Source: Flavobacterium praedii
GTDB taxonomy: Bacteria; Bacteroidota; Bacteroidia; Flavobacteriales; Flavobacteriaceae
Length of the DNA: 64,000 nucleotides
Direction: 5' to 3'
NCBI RefSeq assembly: GCF_026810365.1
Contig: NZ_CP113948.1
Span: 1,389,001-1,453,000 of the forward strand
The first letter of the stretch is position 1, and every line of letters begins with the position of its first letter. Both the position numbers and the translations under genes were made by a program. Positions 1-10,177 of this stretch are shown in pieces. The notes beneath the pieces are model-generated. The model was not told the DNA's origin. It was given only the letters and a program-made list of their open reading frames with translations, and did no database searches.

Positions 1-2
1 AT

Positions 3-977
3 TTGGCTAACTATGATACCTTTTTGAAGTTTGAAAAAACAATCGAAAATTATTTCGAAATATTCAATTTTAGGCCAGAGGTAGTATTGATAGACAAGCA
101 TCCAAAATATGAAAGTTCAAGACATTCGAAAACATTCATAAATTCAACAAACAAAGTTAATTTACAAGAAATACAACACCATCAAGCTCATTTTTCAGCC
201 ATTCTTGGAGAGAAAAATTTATGGGATTCACCCGATAAAATAATGGGTATCATTTGGGATGGAACTGGTTATGGCACAGAGAATGAAATTTGGGGTGGAG
301 AATTTTTTACTTACCAAAACAAAAAAATGGAAAGGATAGGACATTTAGATTACTTCCCTTGGATTTTAGGTGATAAAATGTCAAAAAATCCAAAGATTTC
401 TGCATTGTCCATTTGTGAAGCGAATCCAGTTTTAAAAGAATATTTTGACAATAACGAATGGAATGTCTATTCTAGAAGTATCCAGAATTCTGAAATTAAA
501 ACGTCTTCCATGGGGCGATTATTCGATGCAGTGAGTTTTATTTTAGGTTTTAAAAAAGCTGTAAGTTATGAAGGGGAAGCTTCACTATTTTTGGAGAAAA
601 TAGCACAAAAACAATTTTCCAAAAGCAAAAATGCAGTAGTGGATTATCTTGAAAATATTGAATTCTTAAATAATTGCATCCCCACCAAACTCCTTTTCGA
701 TAGAATAATATCAGAAAATAATAAAAAAACAGAAGTGGCAGAAATTGCATTAAATTTTCATTACACCTTGATAAAGTCAATTGAGAAAATTGCCATTCAA
801 AATAATTGTAATATATTAGCTTTCAGTGGCGGAGTGTTTCAAAACGCACTACTTATTGATTTACTCTGGACCTTTCTACCCAAAGATTTTTGCCTACACA
901 TACATGAAACTATTTCACCCAATGATGAAAATATTTCTTTTGGCCAATTAAATTATTATCTAAATATAAAAAACTAA
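3..977 (+). CDS. hypF: Carbamoyltransferase HypF, C-terminal part (cut by window start)
   Basis: This is the C-terminal 324 residues of the [NiFe]-hydrogenase maturation carbamoyltransferase. HypF makes the thiocarbamate on HypE that becomes the CN ligands of the active-site iron. The visible part is the Kae1/YrdC-linked acyl transferase domain: the metal-binding HHQAH near residue 59, WDGTGYG near 86, and the late AFSGGVFQN motif typical of HypF/Kae1/TobZ proteins. The family is about 750 residues long, so the acylphosphatase, zinc-finger and YrdC domains must lie upstream of the window and the TTG at position 3 is not a true start. FKBP and hypD follow in the same direction with short gaps, which suggests a maturation operon. 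The domain assignment is secure; that a hydrogenase is encoded nearby is inference. Confidence 0.9.
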   Translation: MANYDTFLKFEKTIENYFEIFNFRPEVVLIDKHPKYESSRHSKTFINSTNKVNLQEIQHHQAHFSAILGEKNLWDSPDKIMGIIWDGTGYGTENEIWGGEFFTYQNKKMERIGHLDYFPWILGDKMSKNPKISALSICEANPVLKEYFDNNEWNVYSRSIQNSEIKTSSMGRLFDAVSFILGFKKAVSYEGEASLFLEKIAQKQFSKSKNAVVDYLENIEFLNNCIPTKLLFDRIISENNKKTEVAEIALNFHYTLIKSIEKIAIQNNCNILAFSGGVFQNALLIDLLWTFLPKDFCLHIHETISPNDENISFGQLNYYLNIKN

Positions 978-1001
978 GCTAACCTTTTTAGACTAAAAAA
1001 A

Positions 1002-1631
1002 ATGAACATCAACGAATTATTAGGAGAAATACAAAAAACAGATGAATCGGATAAAATATCCTACTCTGCTGGAGTAATTATGGGTCAAAGCTTAAAGGAT
1101 ATTGGATTTGACGAAATACAATATGACGATTACGTGGAAGGAATGAAATCGGTTTTTAACGATTCTGAACCCAAAATCAGTAAAAAACGAGCAATTGAAA
1201 TTTTTCAAAATTATGTTGTCTTACTTCAAGAAGATTTAAAAGATAAAAATGCGGAACTCGGTAAGGCTTTCTTAGAAAAAAACGCCAAAAAACCTGGAAT
1301 CATTTCACTTCCCAACGGCATGCAATACGAAGTTTTACAGGATGGAAAGGGCGAAATTCCAACTGAAAGCAGCATTGTAAAAGTAATCTATGAAGGTAGT
1401 TTGATAGACAAAACCCTATTTGATTCCACTCAGGATACCGGACCGTTAGAACTGGAAGTGTCAAAAACCATTCTAGGATGGCAAGATGCTTTGCAGATGA
1501 TGCCAGTGGGCTCGCGTTGGAAACTTTTTATACCGCATCATTTGGCTTATGGGGAATTTGGCGCTCAACCTATGATCCAACCCAATTCGACAATAATTTT
1601 CTTAATTGAATTGCTGGAAATTGTGAACTAA
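1002..1631 (+). CDS. FKBP-type peptidyl-prolyl cis-trans isomerase
   Basis: A 209-residue FKBP with an N-terminal FKBP_N-like helical dimerisation segment (about residues 1-95) and a C-terminal FKBP domain (about 105-207). The C-terminal domain shows VKVIYEGSLIDKTLFDST, GWQDALQMMPVGSRWKLFIP and LAYGE, the usual active-site strands. It catalyses proline isomerisation during folding. No signal peptide is visible, so it is probably cytoplasmic, unlike many Mip/FkpA-type relatives. It lies 24 bases after hypF and 22 before hypD. Placement inside a hyp cluster suggests a folding role for the Ni-enzyme maturation proteins (SlyD is such a case in E. coli), but no metal-binding tail is present here. 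Confidence 0.88.
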   Translation: MNINELLGEIQKTDESDKISYSAGVIMGQSLKDIGFDEIQYDDYVEGMKSVFNDSEPKISKKRAIEIFQNYVVLLQEDLKDKNAELGKAFLEKNAKKPGIISLPNGMQYEVLQDGKGEIPTESSIVKVIYEGSLIDKTLFDSTQDTGPLELEVSKTILGWQDALQMMPVGSRWKLFIPHHLAYGEFGAQPMIQPNSTIIFLIELLEIVN

Positions 1632-1653
1632 TTGAATATAAAATTCACTTTGC

Positions 1654-2733
1654 ATGAAATATTTAACCGAATATAGAAGTCCAGAACTCGTCAAACATTA
1701 TTTGTCAGAGATTCAAAAAATCGTTACAAAACCATGGAATATCATGGAAATTTGTGGTGGTCAAACCCACTCTCTGGTAAAAAACGGGTTGATTGATTTG
1801 CTTCCAAAAGAAGTCAGAATGATTCATGGCCCTGGATGTCCGGTATGCGTCACTCCTATTTCATTAATCGATAAAGCCATCGAACTCCTAAAACAAGGAG
1901 TCATTGTATGTTCATTCGGCGACATGATTAGAGTTCCAGGTTCTACCAAAAGTCTGTTGCAAGCCAAAGCAGACGGAGGTGATTTACGAATACTGTATTC
2001 CCCTCTTGAAGCTGTAAATATCGCGGTCGAAAATCCAGACAAAGAAGTAGTTTTCTTCGCTGTAGGATTTGAAACTACCGCCCCCAGTAATGCGCTTTCG
2101 GTAATTCATGCACAAAAATTACACCTGAATAATTATTCCATTTTGGTCTCCCACGTTTTGGTTCCTCCTGCAATGGAAGCGATTTTATCCGATAAATTTT
2201 GCAATATCGATGCATTTTTAGCAGCAGGCCATGTGTGTACCATCATGGGACTGGAAGAATATTACCCGATTGCCGAGAACTATAAAATTCCGCTTGTAGT
2301 AACTGGATTCGAACCAGCCGATTTGGTTCAAGGGATTTACCATGCCGTACTTCAATTGGAAAACGGAACCCATTTTGTCGACAATCAATACAAACGAATG
2401 GTGAAAGAAGAAGGAAATACTAGAGCAAAAGAGGTGATATTGGATGTTTTTGAAATTGGAAATCAAGAATGGCGTGGTATTGGAGAAATTCCAAATAGTG
2501 GTTTTGTGATGACCCAAAAATACAAACAGTATGATGCCAACCAGAAATTTTCAATTGAAGTAATTCACTGTGAAAAATCCAAAAACTGCATTGCAGGAGA
2601 GGTATTAAAAGGAATAAAAAAACCACACGAATGTCCTGAATTCAACAAAACCTGTAAGCCCTCCAATCCGCTTGGAGCACCAATGGTTTCGTCTGAAGGT
2701 GCATGTGCTGCTTATTATCATTATTCAATTTAG
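1654..2733 (+). CDS. hypD: Hydrogenase maturation protein HypD
   Basis: A 359-residue HypD, the [4Fe-4S] scaffold which with HypC carries the Fe(CN)2CO unit for [NiFe]-hydrogenase assembly. Conserved blocks are visible: MEICGGQTHS near residues 31-40, IHGPGCPVCVTP near 58-69, GFETTAPS, HVCTIMG, and the C-terminal cysteine cluster (HECPEFNKTCKPSNPLGAPMV followed by EGACAAYY). Length matches the family (about 360-375). It sits between the FKBP gene and a nickel transporter gene. HypC and HypE are not seen in the window and are presumably upstream. Confidence 0.96.
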   Translation: MKYLTEYRSPELVKHYLSEIQKIVTKPWNIMEICGGQTHSLVKNGLIDLLPKEVRMIHGPGCPVCVTPISLIDKAIELLKQGVIVCSFGDMIRVPGSTKSLLQAKADGGDLRILYSPLEAVNIAVENPDKEVVFFAVGFETTAPSNALSVIHAQKLHLNNYSILVSHVLVPPAMEAILSDKFCNIDAFLAAGHVCTIMGLEEYYPIAENYKIPLVVTGFEPADLVQGIYHAVLQLENGTHFVDNQYKRMVKEEGNTRAKEVILDVFEIGNQEWRGIGEIPNSGFVMTQKYKQYDANQKFSIEVIHCEKSKNCIAGEVLKGIKKPHECPEFNKTCKPSNPLGAPMVSSEGACAAYYHYSI

Positions 2734-2738
2734 AAATT

Positions 2739-3440
2739 ATGCTAGGCATTTATATCACTGTTTACGCTGGATTGGAGCACGCTTTCGAGGCCGATCACTT
2801 GTTGGCGGTGAATAGTTTGGTTTCTAACAGAAATAAAATTAATGATGCCGTAAAAGATGGCGTTTATTGGGGGATTGGTCACACGCTCACCATTTTTGTG
2901 GTAGGTGTTTTAATGATTGGGTTTAAATTTAGTGTCAACGAACAAATTTTTAATTACTTAGAAGCTTGTGTTGGAATAATGTTAATCTTTTTAGGAATAT
3001 TCAGATTAACTAAATCTTTCAAAAAAGGAACACACAAACATACATATACGCATAGTCATTCTAATTTAAAACCCCATTCCCATACTTATTCTCACTCCCA
3101 TTTTTATGTAGTTACAAATCATAACCATACTCATAATCTTAAAGATCACAAAGCGGCTTTTGGAGTTGGATTGGTTCACGGATTGGCCGGAAGTGGCGCT
3201 TTGGTAGTATTGGTACTTACACAAATGAAAACTGCGACGGAAGGATTAATGTATATATTAATTTTTGGAATTGGTTCTATATTAGGAATGTTTATTGCTT
3301 CTGGGTTATTCAGTATATCCTTCAGCAAATCGATTTTAAAATCTCAAAAACTTCAAATTCTTTTAATTATTATATCATCACTACTTTGTATATTTTATGG
3401 AAGCCTTGTTGTATATACAAATTTATTTCTTCTTCTCTAA
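2739..3440 (+). CDS. NicO/UreH-type nickel transporter with His-rich loop
   Basis: A membrane protein of about 233 residues. I choose the ATG at 2739, five bases after the hypD stop, over an upstream in-frame start that would overlap hypD. It opens with a hydrophobic helix, then HAFEADHLLAVNS, which resembles the HX4D nickel signature of NicO/NiCoT/UreH families. Then come two further helices, a cytoplasmic-like loop very rich in histidine (about residues 100-140, repeated HTH and HSH), and HGLAGSGALVVLVL with three more helices. The context with hypF and hypD argues for Ni2+ supply to a [NiFe]-hydrogenase. Nickel rather than cobalt is inferred from the neighbours. Confidence 0.8.
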   Translation: MLGIYITVYAGLEHAFEADHLLAVNSLVSNRNKINDAVKDGVYWGIGHTLTIFVVGVLMIGFKFSVNEQIFNYLEACVGIMLIFLGIFRLTKSFKKGTHKHTYTHSHSNLKPHSHTYSHSHFYVVTNHNHTHNLKDHKAAFGVGLVHGLAGSGALVVLVLTQMKTATEGLMYILIFGIGSILGMFIASGLFSISFSKSILKSQKLQILLIIISSLLCIFYGSLVVYTNLFLLL

Positions 3441-3514
3441 GCCAAAGAATGCCGCCCTTTTTCTAGAATAGCAATTTGTAACGAATAAAAAATACTGCTA
3501 AAACAAAAACAGCA

Positions 3515-4519
3515 ATGGATACAGTATCACATATCGTTTTGGGTGCCGCCGTAGGTGAAACAATTTTAGGTCGAAAAATAGGTCGAAAAGCGATGCTATA
3601 TGGAGCCATCATTGGAAACATTCCTGATATTGATGTACTTGGAATATTTTTTCTTAGTGACTCAAAACAATTATTATTCCATCGTGGCATTACCCATTCT
3701 TTGTTTTTTGCGGTATTAATTACTGCTTTGTTTGGTTGGTTCTGCAAGAAGCGGATAAAAAACAACTGGATGCTCTGGACTTTGATGTTCTTCGCAGCAA
3801 TGCTATCCCATCTTTTAATAGATTCATTTACCTGTTACGGCATGGGATTTTTTGAACCCTTCAGCCAACATAGAATATCCTTCAATACTATTTTTGTAGT
3901 CGATCCTTTTTATACCCTACCCTTTTTGGTTTGTATGGGATTGGCTTTTAGAGCAAAGAACAAAACTCCTCTACGAAAAAAATGGACTATTACAGGATTA
4001 TGGATTAGTTCGACCTATTTAGCTTTTACCATCCTAAATCATGTGTACGTACAAAACGTAATGAAACAATCCCTTGAAGAACAAAAATTGGCATTCGATC
4101 ATTTTACGGTAACTCCAACCCCGCTCAATAGTTTTTTGTGGATGGGATATTCTCATGATAAAAATGGTGCATGGATTGGCTATTACTCCATTTTTGATAA
4201 CTATAAAAAAATTAAATACCACAGACAGCAACGCAATGATTCGTTACTTATTCCTTTTCAAAATAAAGAATTGGTTAAAAATCTAAAAGTACTTTCTAAA
4301 GGGAACTATTGCATTTCAAAAGAAGATTCCATTGTCTATTTCAACGATATCCGATTTGGTCAAGTGAGCGGATGGAATACCATAGCTGATGAAGCCTATG
4401 CTTTTAAATTCAACCTCAACAAAAACGCCGATAATAAAAGAGCTTTGAATAGACTAAAATATAAAGAATCAACAAGCGATTGGTTTGTCTCATTAGTCAA
4501 CCGAATTAAAGGAAAATAA
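3515..4519 (+). CDS. DUF457 (YdjM-like) membrane-bound metal-dependent hydrolase
   Basis: A 334-residue protein beginning MDTVSHIVLGAAVGE, followed by GNIPDIDVLG and FHRGITHSLFFA. These His/Asp motifs are the signature of the DUF457 / YdjM family of inner-membrane putative metal-dependent hydrolases. Four or so transmembrane helices occupy the first 190 residues; the C-terminal third is soluble. The family's substrate is not established. It lies 11 bases before the phospholipase D gene, suggesting co-transcription and a possible membrane-lipid role (inference). Confidence 0.8.
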   Translation: MDTVSHIVLGAAVGETILGRKIGRKAMLYGAIIGNIPDIDVLGIFFLSDSKQLLFHRGITHSLFFAVLITALFGWFCKKRIKNNWMLWTLMFFAAMLSHLLIDSFTCYGMGFFEPFSQHRISFNTIFVVDPFYTLPFLVCMGLAFRAKNKTPLRKKWTITGLWISSTYLAFTILNHVYVQNVMKQSLEEQKLAFDHFTVTPTPLNSFLWMGYSHDKNGAWIGYYSIFDNYKKIKYHRQQRNDSLLIPFQNKELVKNLKVLSKGNYCISKEDSIVYFNDIRFGQVSGWNTIADEAYAFKFNLNKNADNKRALNRLKYKESTSDWFVSLVNRIKGK

Positions 4520-4530
4520 CAACAAAACTA

Positions 4531-5727
4531 ATGCAAGAACAAGAAACATATAGCCCCATTTATCATGAAAACAGTAACTTTCATGAAAAGGTAACTCTTG
4601 TTCATAGTGGAGAGGATTATTTTTTGCGCGCTAAAGACCTTATTTCAAAAGCCTTGTCAGAAATTCATTTGCAAATGTATATTTTTGAAATTGATGATAC
4701 GGGCATAGAAATCATCAATACTCTAAAAGAAGCGGCATTACGAAATGTAAAAATTTTTATGCTTCTGGACGGATATGGGTCTTATTCTTTTCCAAATTCA
4801 ATTATCAAAGAACTTTTGCGTTTGGGAATAAACATTCGTTTCTTTTCCCCTTTTTTATCTGGAAACAACATATATATCGGTCGGCGGCTGCATCACAAAA
4901 TAATTGTTTTTGATGGCACTGTTGCGCTTGTTGGCGGAATCAACATTTCGAACCATTATAAAGGAAAAGCCATGAAAACTCCCTGGCTGGATTATGCCAT
5001 TCAAATTGAAAGTTATGAAACTGCAAAGCAACTCGAACAATTGTGCCAAAACATTTATTTTAAACAAAAAAGGACTCAACGAATAAAATTTCTTTCGGTT
5101 CCCTACTTTGATAATGGAACAACAGTTAGAATACTTCAAAATGATTGGCTAAAAAGAAACAATGAAATTGCGAAGGCTTATGTAAAATCAATTCAAAAAG
5201 CGCAAAAAGAGATCCTAATTGTCGGATGTTATTTTCTCCCTGGCCGCCGTCTTACAAAAGTTTTAAAAAAAGCAGCGAGGCGAGGTGTCAAAATAAAACT
5301 CATACTGTCCGGAATATCAGATATTCCTATGATGAAACGAGCAACCTGTCATTTGTATTCCTCTTTTCTTCGTAACAATATTGAACTGTATGAATGGAAT
5401 GTCTCCGTTTTGCATGGCAAAGTAGCATTGGTAGATACAAAATGGGCCACAATAGGTTCTTTCAATTTGAATCATTTGAGCTCCTATGGAAGTATAGAGA
5501 CCAATGTGGAAATAGAATCGAAATTATTTGCCAAAACTCTGGAATCTGATTTGAAGAATGTAATTTCGAAATGTGAAAAAATCACTCCAGAAACTATTAG
5601 ACAAAAAAGCAATACCTTTATTCGAATGGCCAACTGGTTTTCGTATCAATTTGTGAGAACAACTTTAAAAATCATGACCTATTTACCTTATAATAGGTTT
5701 ATGAACAAATTCAGGGAAGAAAATTGA
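4531..5727 (+). CDS. Cardiolipin synthase-like phospholipase D protein
   Basis: A 398-residue two-domain phospholipase D superfamily protein. Both HKD motifs are present: LHHKIIVFDGTVALVGG at about residues 120-136 and LHGKVALVDTKWATIGS at about 294-310, the second followed by FNLNHLSSYGS and NVEI. This arrangement fits cardiolipin synthase (phosphatidyl transfer between two phosphatidylglycerols). No N-terminal transmembrane pair is seen, as in ClsB-type enzymes. It is 23 bases before the P-type ATPase gene and in the same direction. Confidence 0.87.
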   Translation: MQEQETYSPIYHENSNFHEKVTLVHSGEDYFLRAKDLISKALSEIHLQMYIFEIDDTGIEIINTLKEAALRNVKIFMLLDGYGSYSFPNSIIKELLRLGINIRFFSPFLSGNNIYIGRRLHHKIIVFDGTVALVGGINISNHYKGKAMKTPWLDYAIQIESYETAKQLEQLCQNIYFKQKRTQRIKFLSVPYFDNGTTVRILQNDWLKRNNEIAKAYVKSIQKAQKEILIVGCYFLPGRRLTKVLKKAARRGVKIKLILSGISDIPMMKRATCHLYSSFLRNNIELYEWNVSVLHGKVALVDTKWATIGSFNLNHLSSYGSIETNVEIESKLFAKTLESDLKNVISKCEKITPETIRQKSNTFIRMANWFSYQFVRTTLKIMTYLPYNRFMNKFREEN

Positions 5728-5749
5728 AAACTAAATAAAGCTTTCTATT

Positions 5750-8323
5750 ATGAACTGGCATTTACTTCAACTTTCAGAAATCGAACAATTATTGAATTCT
5801 TCTCCAAAAGGAATAGATAGCATTACAGCTTCGGAACTTCTATTGGAAAACGGAAAAAATCAAATAGCAGATCATAAAAAGAAAACACCATTGCGAATGT
5901 TTTTACAACAATTCTCAGACTTTATGATTCTTGTTCTAATTGCCGCTGCCCTAATTTCGGGTATTTTAGGAGATTTGGTCGATACTCTTATTATTTTGGC
6001 AATCATTTTGATTAATGCTGTAGTGGGATTTATTCAAGAATATCGTGCAGAAAAAGCGATGGAAGCATTAAAAAATATGGTATCAAGTACAGCCCGCGTT
6101 TTACGGGAAGGAAAAACAATAGACCTCGATGCATGCGATTTAGTTCTAGGAGATGTTGTCGTACTCGAAGCCGGAAATATTATCCCTGCAGACATTCGTT
6201 TTATAGAAACCCATCAAATTAAAGTAGATGAATCAACACTAACGGGAGAGTCACATAATACCGAAAAAATAGCCAAAACACTTCCTGAAGGCACTTATGG
6301 TTTGGGAGATCGCACCAATATGGGATTTAAAGGAACGAATATTACCAACGGACGCGGATTGGCTTATGTTGTGGCAACTGGCATGAATACCGAATTAGGG
6401 CATATTGCCAAAATGATTCAACAAGACGAAACAGCAACACCGCTCCAAAAAAGACTGATTGCTTTTGGAAAAAGATTATCAATTGTCATACTCCTTATTT
6501 GTGCACTTATTTTTACAATAGGTTGGTTGCGTGGAGAAGCTATTCTTGCCATGTTACTAACATCAATATCACTTGCAGTTGCTGCTATTCCTGAGGCTAT
6601 GCCCGCACTAGTGACAATTGCTCTGGCATTTGGAGCCAAACGATTGGTAAAAAACAATGCGCTGATTCGAAAACTCCCTGCTGTAGAAACACTAGGCTCA
6701 GTTACCTACATTTGTTCTGATAAAACGGGTACATTAACACGGAACAAAATGACTGTTCAAGAAACGGATGAAATTCAAAACACAAATGATTATTTATCTT
6801 TCTTTCAAGAGAATACTTTACTGAAAGCAATGGCACTGAACAACGATATTTCGATAACTAAAGACAAAAAGTGGCTGGGTGATTCTACCGAAATTGCCTT
6901 AGTTCAATATGCATTTGACAATAATATAAATAAATATACAGTTGAAAAAATATTCCCAAGAGTAGCCGAATTACCTTTTGATTCAAACCGAAAATGCATG
7001 ACCACATTACATCAAACAGAAAAAGGAATACTCGTTATTACCAAAGGGGCTGTTGATGAATTGTTTAAAAAACTGGATAAAAATCAAAAAGCACTAATTC
7101 CAGAAATTGAATTCAGAGTAAATAAAATGTCCGAAAAAGGATATCGAGTGTTGGGATATGCAATAAAACTTTTGCCTTCATTACCCGAAAAATTAAGCAT
7201 TGAATCCGTTGAATCCTCACTAACCCTAATTGGTTTTGCCGGAATGATTGATCCACCAAGAGAAGAGGCCAAACAAGCAGTTGCAGAATGCAAACAAGCA
7301 GGAATTATTCCGGTAATGATTACTGGAGACCATCAGCTCACTGCAAAAGCAATTGCAATACAATTAGGAATCATTGCTTCCGAAGAGGATTTGGTATTAA
7401 GCGGAACAGAACTTTCGGCACTAACACAACCTCAATTCGAAGTAATTGTAGAAAAAGTACGCGTATATGCTCGTGTAAACCCAGAACAAAAATTAAAAAT
7501 TGTTAAAGCATTACAGGATAAAAATCAATTTGTAGCCATGACGGGTGATGGCGTGAATGATGCGCCAGCCCTAAAAAATGCCGATATTGGAATAGCAATG
7601 GGCATAAACGGAACCGAAGTTTCCAAGGAAGCTGCCCATATGATATTGCTTGATGATAATTTTGCAACTATTGTAAAAGCAGTCAAACATGGACGAAGAA
7701 TTTTTGACAACATTCTGAAATTTATAAAATACACCATGACCTCAAATTCTGGAGAAATATGGGCCATATTTCTAGCGCCTTTTTTTGGATTACCTATTCC
7801 ATTGCTTGCCATTCACATTCTATGGATAAATTTAGTAACCGACGGATTGCCGGGATTGGCACTTGTATCAGAACCATCAGAATCTAATATTATGTCACGG
7901 CCTCCAAGAAGTACAAAAGAAAACATTTTTGCAGGAGGAATGGCATTGCATATTTTATGGGTTGGATTCTTAATGGGAGTCGTTACATTAGCCATGCAAG
8001 CATGGTCCATGCACTATAGCCAAAATCATTGGCAAACAATGACTTTCACGGTATTATGTCTCAGTCAAATGGGACATGTTTTGGCCATCCGATCTGAACA
8101 AGAGTCTATTTTTAAAATTGGTTTACTATCGAATAAGCCAATGTTGGGAGCCTTACTTTTGACTGTTATATTGCAAATGATGATTATTTACACTCCTCTT
8201 TTCAATAGCCTTTTCAAGACACAACCGCTAACTATTATGGAGTTAGTCATTACTTTTGCTGCTTCCAGTGTGGTTTTTTGCGCTGTAGAAATTGAAAAAT
8301 CATTCAAAAGAATGCGAAAATAA
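5750..8323 (+). CDS. P2-type cation-transporting ATPase (Ca2+ type)
   Basis: An 857-residue P-type ATPase complete with the A-domain TGES loop (about residue 163), the phosphorylation motif SDKTGTLT near residue 324, the nucleotide-binding domain and the hinge TGDGVNDAPALKNADIGIAMG. An N-terminal cation-ATPase segment and ten predicted helices in P2A (PacL/SERCA) order are present, with PEAMPALVT in helix 4. This architecture and the lack of an N-terminal heavy-metal domain favour Ca2+ (or Mn2+) export. The substrate is not proven by sequence alone. It is convergent with the adenylate cyclase gene, ten bases away. Confidence 0.9.
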   Translation: MNWHLLQLSEIEQLLNSSPKGIDSITASELLLENGKNQIADHKKKTPLRMFLQQFSDFMILVLIAAALISGILGDLVDTLIILAIILINAVVGFIQEYRAEKAMEALKNMVSSTARVLREGKTIDLDACDLVLGDVVVLEAGNIIPADIRFIETHQIKVDESTLTGESHNTEKIAKTLPEGTYGLGDRTNMGFKGTNITNGRGLAYVVATGMNTELGHIAKMIQQDETATPLQKRLIAFGKRLSIVILLICALIFTIGWLRGEAILAMLLTSISLAVAAIPEAMPALVTIALAFGAKRLVKNNALIRKLPAVETLGSVTYICSDKTGTLTRNKMTVQETDEIQNTNDYLSFFQENTLLKAMALNNDISITKDKKWLGDSTEIALVQYAFDNNINKYTVEKIFPRVAELPFDSNRKCMTTLHQTEKGILVITKGAVDELFKKLDKNQKALIPEIEFRVNKMSEKGYRVLGYAIKLLPSLPEKLSIESVESSLTLIGFAGMIDPPREEAKQAVAECKQAGIIPVMITGDHQLTAKAIAIQLGIIASEEDLVLSGTELSALTQPQFEVIVEKVRVYARVNPEQKLKIVKALQDKNQFVAMTGDGVNDAPALKNADIGIAMGINGTEVSKEAAHMILLDDNFATIVKAVKHGRRIFDNILKFIKYTMTSNSGEIWAIFLAPFFGLPIPLLAIHILWINLVTDGLPGLALVSEPSESNIMSRPPRSTKENIFAGGMALHILWVGFLMGVVTLAMQAWSMHYSQNHWQTMTFTVLCLSQMGHVLAIRSEQESIFKIGLLSNKPMLGALLLTVILQMMIIYTPLFNSLFKTQPLTIMELVITFAASSVVFCAVEIEKSFKRMRK

Positions 8324-8332
8324 CAGCACGTT

Positions 8333-10177
8333 TCATCCGTATTTCGCTGTTTTTAATTCATTAACAAAATACATTTTCATCATCCCTTTATTTTTGACCG
8401 CTACTTCTCCCCTATATTCACAATCAAAGGCATTATTGATGTATTTATAGGTGTTTTCGGAAATATTGATTTTTCCGGGAATAGAATTGGTTTCCATTCG
8501 AGAGGCAATATTTACGGTATCGCCCCAAATATCATAGGCAAATTTCTTAGTGCCTACAACTCCAGCTACGACGGGACCTGTATTGATTCCGATCCGAATT
8601 TTAAAACGTGTTTGATGGTTTGGATTCTCGGTTAATGACTCATTTACAAATTTTAAAATTTCCTTTGCAGCAAGTACAATTTTATAGGCATGATCTTCGG
8701 TTTGAAAAGGCAATCCACCTGCACACATGTAAGAATCTCCAGAAGTTTTTATTTTTTCCAAATCATATTTTTCAATTATCGCATCAAATTTTGAAAAATA
8801 ATAGTCGATGCTTTCCACCAATTTTTCGGGAGCCAAATTTTCTGCATACAATGTAAATCCTTCAAAATCCGTAAACAAAACTGTAACCGACTCGAATCGT
8901 TTTGCGGCTACTTTTCCATTAGTTTTCAACTCAAGAGCAGTTTCTTCGGGAAGAATATTCAATAATAAATCATCGGATCGTTTTTTCTCGGCTTCAATTA
9001 TGATATTGGTTTTTTGTATAAATCGGTACCTTCGGAATAAACCCAAAGCAATAAAAAACACCAGAACTAGTGAAATAATAGAAGCTATAGTTATAATTCT
9101 TTGGTTTCTTTTTTGGATTTGCATCAAATCCACTTCGGCTTGTTTTTTTGAAACTTCAAAATTCGTTCTTAAATCGGCCGTTTTTTCAATCGTTTCCAGA
9201 TTGTTTATGCTATCCCGATACACAATATATTTTTTATAATAAATATACGATTCTGGGATATTTCCCAATTTTTGATAGAGTTCCGAAAGCAACAAACTAG
9301 ACTTCCGTACTTGATCTTTTAACCCTTGTTTTTGGGCAATTTCTAAACTTCTTTTGGCATACGTTAGAGCTGTATTCCAATCATTCCTACTGAAATAAAT
9401 ATCTGCCATTGAAGAAAGGTAATCCGAAATCCCATAATAATCCTCCAGTTTTTCGAGCATAGTAATGGCTTCGGTAATATTTTTTATAGCCAAATCATCT
9501 TTACCTTGTTTGGCATAAACCATACCCGTATTCCCTAAAGTATAAGCAATACCAATTTTATATTTTTCTTTCTTAAATATAGTTCCAGCTTCGTTAAAAT
9601 AATTTAAAGCCAAATTAAATTTTAAATTCTTCGAATACTCATCACCAGCATTTAATAAGGCTAACGCTAAGGAATTACTATCTGTTGTTTTTCTTAATAT
9701 TCGAATGGATTTTTCATAATATTGTTCTGCATTTTTAGAATTACCCAAATTTGAATAAACGTCTGCAATACAAGTATAAGACATCCCTTCTCCCGTTACA
9801 AAATTCGCTTTTATTGCGGCATCTATACTTTTAAAATAGGAATCCAAAGCTTTATTAAAATCACCTGAAATATTGTTTTTATTTCCTTTTTGACTGTATC
9901 CTCTATACAGGTACAAATAATTTTTTTCTTTTTTGGATAACGCAATGAGCTCCTCAGCATATTGCAATGATAATTGGAGATTATTGGTTTCGTTGAAAGC
10001 TAAATTCCGCAACAATTCCATTTTATCCACTTTAGAAAGCGTATTTTTTTTATAAATTTCTGCAAGACTATCCGCTACTTTTTGGTCTTGAGCAAAAACA
10101 TAAAATTGCTGAAAAAAAAACAGCACAAATACTACTCTCTTTATATTAAAAATTTCAACAAGTTGTTTTTTAGTCAT
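8333..10177 (-). CDS. TPR-containing membrane class III adenylate/guanylate cyclase
   Basis: A 614-residue protein: N-terminal signal or anchor, a long run of TPR repeats (about residues 60-330), a short coiled segment, one transmembrane helix near 365-385 and a C-terminal class III nucleotide cyclase domain (about 420-610). The cyclase shows the metal aspartate in TVLFTDFEGFT, the SGDSYMCAGGLP loop, and the RIGINTGPVVAGVVG and DIWGDTVNIASRME blocks. A periplasmic TPR sensor coupled to a cytoplasmic cyclase is a common Bacteroidota arrangement. Its start overlaps the upstream gene's stop by four bases, so the two are translationally coupled. Whether it makes cAMP or cGMP is undecided. Confidence 0.9.
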   Translation of the reverse strand: MTKKQLVEIFNIKRVVFVLFFFQQFYVFAQDQKVADSLAEIYKKNTLSKVDKMELLRNLAFNETNNLQLSLQYAEELIALSKKEKNYLYLYRGYSQKGNKNNISGDFNKALDSYFKSIDAAIKANFVTGEGMSYTCIADVYSNLGNSKNAEQYYEKSIRILRKTTDSNSLALALLNAGDEYSKNLKFNLALNYFNEAGTIFKKEKYKIGIAYTLGNTGMVYAKQGKDDLAIKNITEAITMLEKLEDYYGISDYLSSMADIYFSRNDWNTALTYAKRSLEIAQKQGLKDQVRKSSLLLSELYQKLGNIPESYIYYKKYIVYRDSINNLETIEKTADLRTNFEVSKKQAEVDLMQIQKRNQRIITIASIISLVLVFFIALGLFRRYRFIQKTNIIIEAEKKRSDDLLLNILPEETALELKTNGKVAAKRFESVTVLFTDFEGFTLYAENLAPEKLVESIDYYFSKFDAIIEKYDLEKIKTSGDSYMCAGGLPFQTEDHAYKIVLAAKEILKFVNESLTENPNHQTRFKIRIGINTGPVVAGVVGTKKFAYDIWGDTVNIASRMETNSIPGKINISENTYKYINNAFDCEYRGEVAVKNKGMMKMYFVNELKTAKYG